A stretch of DNA of 64,000 nucleotides from Selaginella moellendorffii (lineage: Eukaryota > Streptophyta > Lycopodiopsida > Selaginellales > Selaginellaceae), in the NCBI RefSeq assembly GCF_000143415.4, contig NW_003314266.1, forward strand, positions 60,452 through 124,451, written 5' to 3'. Each line of letters starts with the position of its first letter. Position 1 is the stretch's first letter. Below are positions 57,033-64,000 of this stretch, one piece after another. A model generated the notes under the pieces. That model was not told the DNA's origin, made no database searches, and worked only from the letters and a program-made list of their open reading frames with translations. The translations under genes and the position numbers were made by a program.

Positions 57033-57472
57033 ATGGATCAAAAGACCGTGACGACGCTGTTGAAAGCGTTTTTCGTCGTTGCTGCTCTCGCGGCTTCCGC
57101 TTCAGCTGACCCGGACCAGCAACCGCCGTGCAACACCTTCATGAGCGTCCTGAGCTGCCAGTCGGCGACGATGAGCGAGAGCACCATGCCCAGCCCGGCA
57201 TGCTGCGCCGCGCTCCGAAAGTTCCACGACGCCGACTGCCTGTGCCAGGTTCTCCTCTCGGCCAGGAGCGCCGCGGCCATCGCCAACGTTCCCTTCAACT
57301 TGAAAGCGGCGCTCGAGATTCCCATGAAGTGTGCGCTGCGCACCGTCAGCGCTCCCCCGGGATACTCCTGCGGAGGTATTGACATTTCTCTGTCTGCAGA
57401 CATGTCTCGTAACTTTGCTCGATCTTGGCAGGCATGGTGGTTCCTCGATCGCCTCCGCCAACTTCTACTTAA
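57033..57472 (+). CDS. Secreted non-specific lipid transfer protein
   Basis: Two exons, 57033-57375 and 57432-57472, sum to 384 nt, giving 127 aa. A hydrophobic signal peptide (LLKAFFVVAALAASASA) ends near residue 25. All eight cysteines follow: PPCNTF, LSCQSA, PACCAALRKF, DCLCQVLLSA, PMKCALRT and YSCGG. The spacing places it with the LTP_2-type extracytoplasmic proteins. After splicing, the C-terminus is short (GGMVVPRSPPPTST), with no GPI-type hydrophobic tail. Reading through the intron would also stay open and give a longer, basic tail, but the short form is more typical. The family binds lipids in the apoplast; the exact role is unknown. Confidence 0.85.
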
Positions 57473-58722
57473 AAACCATCGCTTCCAAGATAATCAAGCA
57501 AGCGTCCTTCGTCTCTCTCGCACTGGATCATCTTAGTTAAGTGTGCAGCTATGCCAGTGAATAAAGCTTGGGCTTCGCTCGCTCTAGAGCTCAAGCGTGC
57601 TAGCAACAAATGCACTGTGCTCTCTAGCTTCCATCCAGAGCTCCAGGTAGTGCAGGCCAGCGCCAGCGCCAGCGCTCTCTTGTCAGCTTCTTCCACAGGA
57701 TTCTTGATGTTCTCTCCTCGAGATCTCGTCAGAGAGAGCATGGGTGTGGCTGCTGCTACTGGATCGCGCACTGGGGCCGCTGACTCTTGCTGGCTTCATC
57801 GATTCACAAGCGAGCGCTAGCTTGCGATTAAATGATTCGTCTCGTCGGGTCTATAGTGTCGTCTCGTTCGTGAGCTCTTCTCTCTAGCTTCAAGAGCGCC
57901 AAAGCCGAGGAGATTCGTGAGAGAAAGAGATCCAAATCCAAGAAAGAAAAAGATAAGAGCGTGGACTTTAATTCGTGGCGTAAGTAAGAGGGATCGACGG
58001 ACCCCTGTTATAGAAACTTTCCTCCTCCGTTCCATCCTCGTTATAGTAACAGGTCCCTGTTATGTCACCTCTCTGCCCGAGGTGAAAAGTGGCCCTTGGC
58101 CTAGCTACGGTTTCACGATTCACGAACGGACGGCCATTTTTTCACTTTTTTACTTCGCTGCCCGTACCGTTACTTACCACTGCGGCACTGCCCGCCCGTA
58201 GAGTCGCCATAGCTGGCCTGGGCACAAGCTTCTGTACGCCGTAGCACTCCGTATGGAGAGAAAGAGAGAGAATCTAGTTAACCAGAAATTACCATGTCAC
58301 TCACTCGGGTAAGATCTCCCGGTTCTTACGTGAAGCTCTTTACGTGCGCGCTTGTTTTCTCATTCATGCCGTGGTTATTCTACAGCAAAAATGCAGTATA
58401 TTCCCCGCCCAGGTGTACCGCGAGAGGAATCCGGGTCTCATGTTTCCAACGTGGGGTTGGTCTCGTGCTTGCGTGGCGAAAATCTCTCTCCTGATCTTTG
58501 GAAAAGTTGCTTGTCTTGATTTGCCGACCAAATTTGTTCGCCCGCCCTTTTGCCCTAAAATGTTGTGTACGGACATACATTGAACTGGGGCGAGCGTATT
58601 GTTTATGTTGTCGCCCCGTACTCTACAGGGTCTGGGCTCTTGTCTGGGGCCTGTCGACAGCCTTGTCTAGCCAAGAACACACAGACAGGAGAAATTTTCA
58701 AAGAATTATTGTGTGGATCCAC

Positions 58723-58744
58723 AGAGAGAGAGAGAGAGAGAGAG
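58723..58744. repeat. (AG)n microsatellite
   Basis: Eleven consecutive AG dinucleotides, followed after a short interruption by more purine-rich sequence and, at about 58819-58830, a second short (GA)n run. Confidence 0.9.
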
Positions 58745-60340
58745 ATAGAAGGAGAAGTAACCTTTTTTTTAATCTTGTTTGTGGGACATTCGCTTTGAGA
58801 GAATGCGAGTGGAAGGAGAGAGAGAGAGACCACAGAGACCTTCTCTTCTCTTTTCTTTTTTTTTTCTTTGCGTTTTTTAGGGTTGTTTTTGTTGCTGGAG
58901 AAGCAGCAGCAGGCATTCATCGCTCTGATTGATCCATACAGCGGCATCGGGGACCGAGCCCTAAAACCAGATGATAGAAATAAACTCCTTTTTTTTGTCC
59001 TCGCTCTCTAAGCCGATCCTTGTCAAAGTTGGGAGTGTCGTGTCTCTCCTTTTTTCTGGACTAGACTGTTTCTTCAATTCCGCTGATTGTGAAAGCGAGA
59101 ATGCAAAGGTGGTGGCAGTGGCAGGGGCACGGGGGGCAACAACCAGGTCAACATATTCGTATTTTAAAGCCCTAAAATCATCCGGATGCAGATCTTGCTT
59201 GCTGCACTACAAATGTGCCCCCGTTCATATTGGTTTTTATAACGCCGCGCGCATCTTTGCATGCCCTAATTTTGTTTGCCAGGTGGTGGAGACTTTTGTG
59301 AGTTTTGTCCCTGCTAAATACCTATAGCTACGAGCCACAATTACTTGCATACCACGTTGGCGCCGGGATCATTTCACGGCTAGCCACCGGCTACGTAGAC
59401 TTAGACCTGACCTGTACGGCCGGGAATACATTGTAGCTGGCGCCAGTAACTACTAGCCAACGTAGACTCGTCATAAGTAAAAACGCTCCAGGTGAAAAAA
59501 AAGAGGCCCTTCCTTTCACCACACTTGAGGGTCGTCGTCAATGCAATTGCGCTGTGGCCTCACGCAACGCAAGAAGAATTGTATCGTTCTAGGGCATTAG
59601 TATAACGTGTATTATAGCTGGCCATGGCCAGTGTGTATGTACCACGGTACAACGCCCCCCATTGCTTTGCCAGGTTCTCGGGACGGCTTTTGATGACGAT
59701 GGCCGGCGGTGGTCCCCGGTTCGAGCCGGGGGTGGAAATGGGCGCGTACGGCCGGCGGCGGGGCGGCCACCGTACGACGGCGGGGAATCGCGGGTGGAAT
59801 ATTTGCGCTTTTGCCCTTTAGCGAGGTGGAAAGGCTTGGGGGGTAATTTTTATCCCTGGTCAGGTGCTCGTGTGTGAGGGTGATTTCTTGCGTGTGTGGC
59901 GTGAGATTTTGATTCCTCTGCGAGAACAGCGACCCGATCGAAACTCCAAGGCGTAAGAGTTTGGGTGATTGAGGTGGCTTGATTCTGTGTGGGGGGGAAT
60001 TTGGGCTATCATAATCACCAGTGACCACCGCCTGCAAAGCGGGAAGCATTAGCCCGTGAATTATTTGGAATGGCATCATTACTTGCTAAGCAATGTCGGG
60101 GAATCCCTCGCTAAAGCGAGTATTCAAATAATTTTTATAAAAGTCAATAACTCTGCAAGAAACATAAACCTCCAAAGCTGGAACATAGCGTTATATAGAG
60201 GAAAATAAAAGGAAAAAAAAAATAAAGAATAAAGATGAGCAAATTTGAGCTTGTTATTGTTGTTTGTATGTTGTCTTGGAGATTCCATCCTCCAATTGCA
60301 CAACATTGCAACACTTCTCTCCTTTTGACAATTGGTCTTA

Positions 60341-60363
60341 CTCTCTCTCTCTCACACACACAC
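60341..60363. repeat. (CT)n(CA)n compound microsatellite
   Basis: A (CT)6 run passes directly into (CA)5 and then cgcg. Confidence 0.9.
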
Positions 60364-61571
60364 GCGCCTTATCCACAAAATGCCCACAAAGTACAATTGG
60401 AAATCAAAACCCTCACACAGAGCTATCTCACCAACCAGCTCGCTCGCAGCAAGTTACTTTGTTACTTTGTGAAAAGTGAAATAGATGCCGCCGAACATTC
60501 CATAGAACATTCCCAAGCATATTCTGTGGAAAAAGTAAGAGACGTACCTAGATTAAAACAAGGTGTATATTGTGGGCTCCAAGGAAAACAGACCAGAAGC
60601 AAGCAAGGAGACATGCCCCCCAACCGACCCACCATTGGCTCAGCAGGCCCAGGTATATTCCCCCAGTTCCTGCGATGTGGCCCCCACCATGGCCCCCCCG
60701 TGTGTGAGCTCCAAGTGGTCCCCACTTGTGCCGGGTGCCGCATGGACATCCCCACCATGGGCGCGGTGGCGTGGCGACATAAGTGGGCCACCGCGCGGTG
60801 ATCCCCTGCCACGTCATGTGCCCGCCACGTCAGTTGGGACATCCGTAACAACCATACCCATGTTGGACGGTGGCGATCCCTCCCTTTATCCTTTTAATGT
60901 CCTTTCTTTAGACCGGATTTAAAAGTAATCCCCGCTCGGCGGGATACCTTAACGGAGTCCTAGGGTGACCTTAACGGCGTTTGCGGGGGCTTTTGACGGC
61001 GCTAGTTAAAACTTCACACCCAATTGCAAGCAATAGGTGGGCGAGCTCCCGGCTTGGCGATGGACTCCTTTTCGTCGCTCAGCGCCTCCCTCTAAGCGCC
61101 TTGGGCTAGGGTTTCGCGGCGAGGAGGGGTTGCGCTCCACGGCTGGGCGCTAGGGACGGGCAGGGGCTCGGAATATCGTGTTCTTGGAGGGGATTAGGCG
61201 GGGTTGTGCGTTCTTGTGGGCAAAGGTAGACGCGCGGCTCGGAAATTCCCTGAAATTTCGGGGTTTTCTTGTGATTCTAGCGCTAGCTGCTTGTGATTTG
61301 GGTGGAATGGCTTGGAAATTTCGTGTAGGAACGCATCCCCTTTCTCGACGTTGTCTTTGTGACGCTCTCTTTCCTGCCCTTCCATCGATCTGGTCTTGTC
61401 TGGCTTGTCTGGCTTGGAGTCTGGCTTGGAGTCTCTGTGAGATTTCTGTCAAGCATTGGCATCCTTGTCTCAAGATTTCGTATCAGCCGACTCACGATGG
61501 AATTTTCTTCGTCGCAGGGGCTTGGATTTGGGACAAGGATGTGTTACGAGCGGCTTGGCTCGTAGAAGGCG

Positions 61572-64000
61572 ATGTTGTCCTCTTCGCAAACGTATGGGCA
61601 GCTAGGGACGATGATGCACCGCCCTACTCCTCAGCGTCCACAGCCCAATCATGGTAAGCAAAGGTTTTAAAGCTCGCCATTGACGGGGAGATAGAGATCT
61701 CTCCCGTGAGCGTTTATAAATCCCGTCAAGTTTTAAAGCTTGTCTGCCTAACACCTCTCTCCCCTTTTCTCCTCGCAGGAAACACTAATGCACTAGACTC
61801 GGAGGTATGGCATGCATGCGCAGGGCCACTTGTGTGCCTCCCCCGTGTAGGAGATCGGGTGGTTTATTTCCCTCAGGGTCACATAGAACAGGTGCACCAT
61901 TGTTTGGTAGGCTCAGAGGACGCGCACTAAAGTCTTGATGATTGTTTTGCAGGTAGCGGCATCCACAAATCAGAGCGCGGATATGCAAATGCCGCATTAC
62001 AATCTCCCCTCCCAGATTTACTGCCGACTTCTAAACTTAACGCTGGGAGTAAGTTGGTCACCCTGGTCTTCCGGTTTCACGTTCTGATCGATCTTCTTCT
62101 TCTTTCTCCTCGTAGGCGGACCGTGAGACTGACGAGGTTTTTGCTCAGATGACACTAGTTCCCGAGAACGAGGTAGTTTTCCATGGTTTCAAAGCCGGTT
62201 GCTTACGAATTCCTTACAGCAAGGAGATCAGTCGATTGATACCGAAGATGAGCTATCACCGTGTCCAAAGAGGAAGCTGTCCATGTTCTGCAAGAACTTG
62301 ACGTCCTCGGACACAAGCACGCACGGAGGGTTTTCGGTGCCACGGAGGGCAGCGGAGGAGTGCCTACCTCCTCTAGTAAGCTCGAACTGTCTACTCGGTG
62401 CTTACTGACCACCTGGTTCCCTTTTCAGGATTATCAGCAGTCGCCTCCAGCTCAGGAGCTGGTGGCCAAGGACTTGCACGGTGTGGAATGGAAATTCAGG
62501 CACATCTACCGAGGACAGCCAAGGAGGCATTTGCTTACCACCGGCTGGAGCGTGTTCGTCAGCCAGAAGAAACTTGTAGCTGGCGACGCAGTGCTCTTCC
62601 TGAGGTATGCATTGTATCAGGCCATGATGTCTGGCTCTGACTGACATGGTCGTGTGCAGGGGAGACAATGGAGAGCTACGGATTGGAGTTCGGCGTGCCG
62701 TAAGGCAGCAAAACAGCGTTACATCGTCATCCTTGTTATCCAGCCATAGCATGCACTTGGGTGTTCTTGCTGCAGCCGCCCATGCAGTTTCAACAAAGAC
62801 TATGTTCACGATCTTCTACAACCCACGGTTTGTTGATGAAAATCGACTCGACTGAACAGACATCTCACTTGTTTTCTATATGCAGAGCAAGTCCTGCGGA
62901 GTTCGTTGTCCCTTACCACAAGTATGTCAAGGCTTTTACTCACAACTTGTCTGTCGGGATGCGATTTAAGATGAGGTTCGAAACGGAGGAGTCATCCGAG
63001 CGACGGTAAGCTGTCACTTTTCCATATGACACATTGATGGACGATATTTTGTTCTAGATATATGGGAACTATAACTGGGGTGGGAGATATCGACTCGGAT
63101 AGATGGATCAACTCCAAGTGGCGATGTTTGCAGGTATGCTTGAATTTAGCTCGCAGCTAGATACTTACATCGGAGTTATACAGGTTGGCTGGGATGAGCA
63201 GACCGCAAACGAAAGACAGGAGAGAGTATCGCCATGGGAAATCGAGCCGTTTATAGCACCCAACGTTGCCAACCCTCCTACCACGCAAAGGGTGAAAAAG
63301 TTCCGGCCAAACACTCCAGCCAACGAATTTCCGACAGGCAAGAACAACTCAGATTCTGCCCAAGCGATGCATATGAGGGCCTTGCAAGGAAGTCATGCGC
63401 TGGGTATGCCCTCCAAAGAGGAGGAAGGACTCCGAGGATCGTCCCCGTTTGCTGTTTGGCCATACAACCGAGACGATCTTAAAGGTGAAAGCTGGATACA
63501 GTTGCGGACGGCAGATGCACCAGTGATGGATATGTTCGGAAATATTATTGCCCCCGCTGGACGGCATATGGATTCCAGCAACGTTGAGATGCACCAGCAG
63601 CTGAGGCATTGTCTGCAGCAGCTAAGGGACCAGAAGAGCTGCCACTTCGACGCAAGCAATTCTCAGGTGCAACTGAGCCCGAGGCTATCATCTTTCTCAC
63701 CGTATCAGCAAGGTGACGCTGCAGACCTGCACCTTTCTACACCGAGGCCGACAAACCACGGCGTGGTGCGGGATAGTTCTTGGCTCTCACCTCTGGGGCC
63801 AACACAAACAGATGCACAGGCCTACGTTGCAGCAGACACGACGCTATCTATGCAGTTTTCAAAGTCGGAAATGACGACCGAGCGCATGCATATAGATTCC
63901 AACCCAGATCACGAACCCCGCGAGCACAGCTGCAAGATATTCGGCTTCTCTCTGATCGAAAAGTCGCCGCCAGCGGCCAGCAGGAACCCCGAGGAGGCGA
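61572..64000 (+). CDS. ARF: Auxin response factor, class B-like (3' end outside window)
   Basis: Exons 61572-61653, 61779-61891, 61953-62048, 62116-62172, 62220-62375, 62429-62604, 62660-62827, 62886-63005, 63058-63133 and 63184->64000 keep phase. ATG 61572 follows an in-frame TAG two codons earlier. The dimerisation part starts [20 protein letters not shown]. The B3 DNA-binding domain has [40 protein letters not shown] and [11 protein letters not shown]. The ARF domain follows with [20 protein letters not shown] and [20 protein letters not shown]. The open last exon is a Ser/Gln/Pro-rich middle region without long Gln tracts, suggesting a class B (repressor-like, ARF2/3/4) member. The C-terminal PB1 domain and any tasiARF site would lie beyond the edge. 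ARFs bind AuxRE elements in auxin-regulated promoters. Confidence 0.93.

Larger units (their letters stand above)
57473..61571. other. Four-kilobase stretch without a convincing gene (nsLTP 3' flank, ARF upstream region)
   Basis: ORFs here are short, lack family signatures and have no splice context. The longest, 188 codons at 60235-60801, is mostly low-complexity and repeat-derived. Present are an (AG)n run at 58723-58744, (CT)n/(CA)n at 60341-60363, a small GC-rich hairpin at 60003-60055, and a telo-box-like ctagggtttcg at about 61105. The last ~500 bp are probably promoter and leader of the ARF gene. Confidence 0.5.

Noticed and set aside
57469-57771. 100-codon minus-strand ORF after the nsLTP gene
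   Set aside because: No homology I can recognise. It overlaps the nsLTP 3' end, and the Ala-rich stretch comes from a short ccagcg repeat.
59705-59735. T-arm-like ccccggttcgagccgggg
   Set aside because: A good isolated hairpin, but no acceptor, D or anticodon arm fits around it.
60235-60801. 188-codon plus-strand ORF upstream of ARF
   Set aside because: Passes through a microsatellite and GC-rich low-complexity sequence; no domain and no splice context.

Overview
This window looks like nuclear DNA of a vascular plant, most likely a lycophyte such as Selaginella. Genes are compact and close together. They have many short GT-AG introns (roughly 45-130 bp) and plant-specific products: a plastid-type PII protein, ELIP, FAD4-like desaturase, KAS I, ARF, SINE/KASH protein and GPI-anchored nsLTP. 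The species is my inference; I could not search a database. Exon boundaries below were read by hand and checked by reading-frame phase. Where stated, the summed exon length is an exact multiple of three.

Layout. 1-7.8 kb: 3' end of a PHD/RING-type gene, a small plastid-targeted protein, a SINE-type KASH protein and RAD23. 8.2-13.2 kb: PII (GLB1, minus strand) shares a 127-bp divergent promoter with a shortened CACTIN copy; a CACTIN gene with the complete C-terminal domain follows in tandem. 13.4-16 kb: FAD4-like desaturase and an uncharacterised coiled-coil protein, both minus strand. 16-28.3 kb: a rearranged block. It holds an uncharacterised acidic-protein gene, broken copies of it, LTR/Copia gag debris arranged as a large inverted repeat, three F-box/LRR remnants, an unknown 8-9-exon gene and an intact ELIP gene. 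28.4-36.4 kb: AVT6-type amino-acid transporter, mitochondrial aspartate aminotransferase, two tandem SRPBCC proteins, thioredoxin h and a GPI-anchored lipid transfer protein. 36.4-48.1 kb: MED23 (21 exons), an F-box/LRR protein, and a REX1-B/TMEM209 head-to-head pair with an E2F-like site between them. 48.1-53.9 kb: an AT-rich island of decayed Ty3/Gypsy elements with a captured LRR-gene fragment. It ends in a degraded duplicate of the TMEM209 3' end. 54.2-64 kb: KAS I, a secreted nsLTP, about 4 kb without a convincing gene, and an auxin response factor that runs off the right edge.

The genes do not form a pathway; this is ordinary eukaryotic gene order. I found no clearly new multi-gene system. 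The most informative signals are duplications and local sequence architecture: the CACTIN tandem pair in which one copy lost the CactinC domain, a gag-derived inverted repeat able to form a long hairpin, the shuffled gene-fragment block at 26.6-28.3 kb, a MED23 splice acceptor that appears to rescue a reading frame, 10-bp-phased W-box clusters, and the REX1-B/TMEM209 bidirectional promoter with an E2F-like palindrome.
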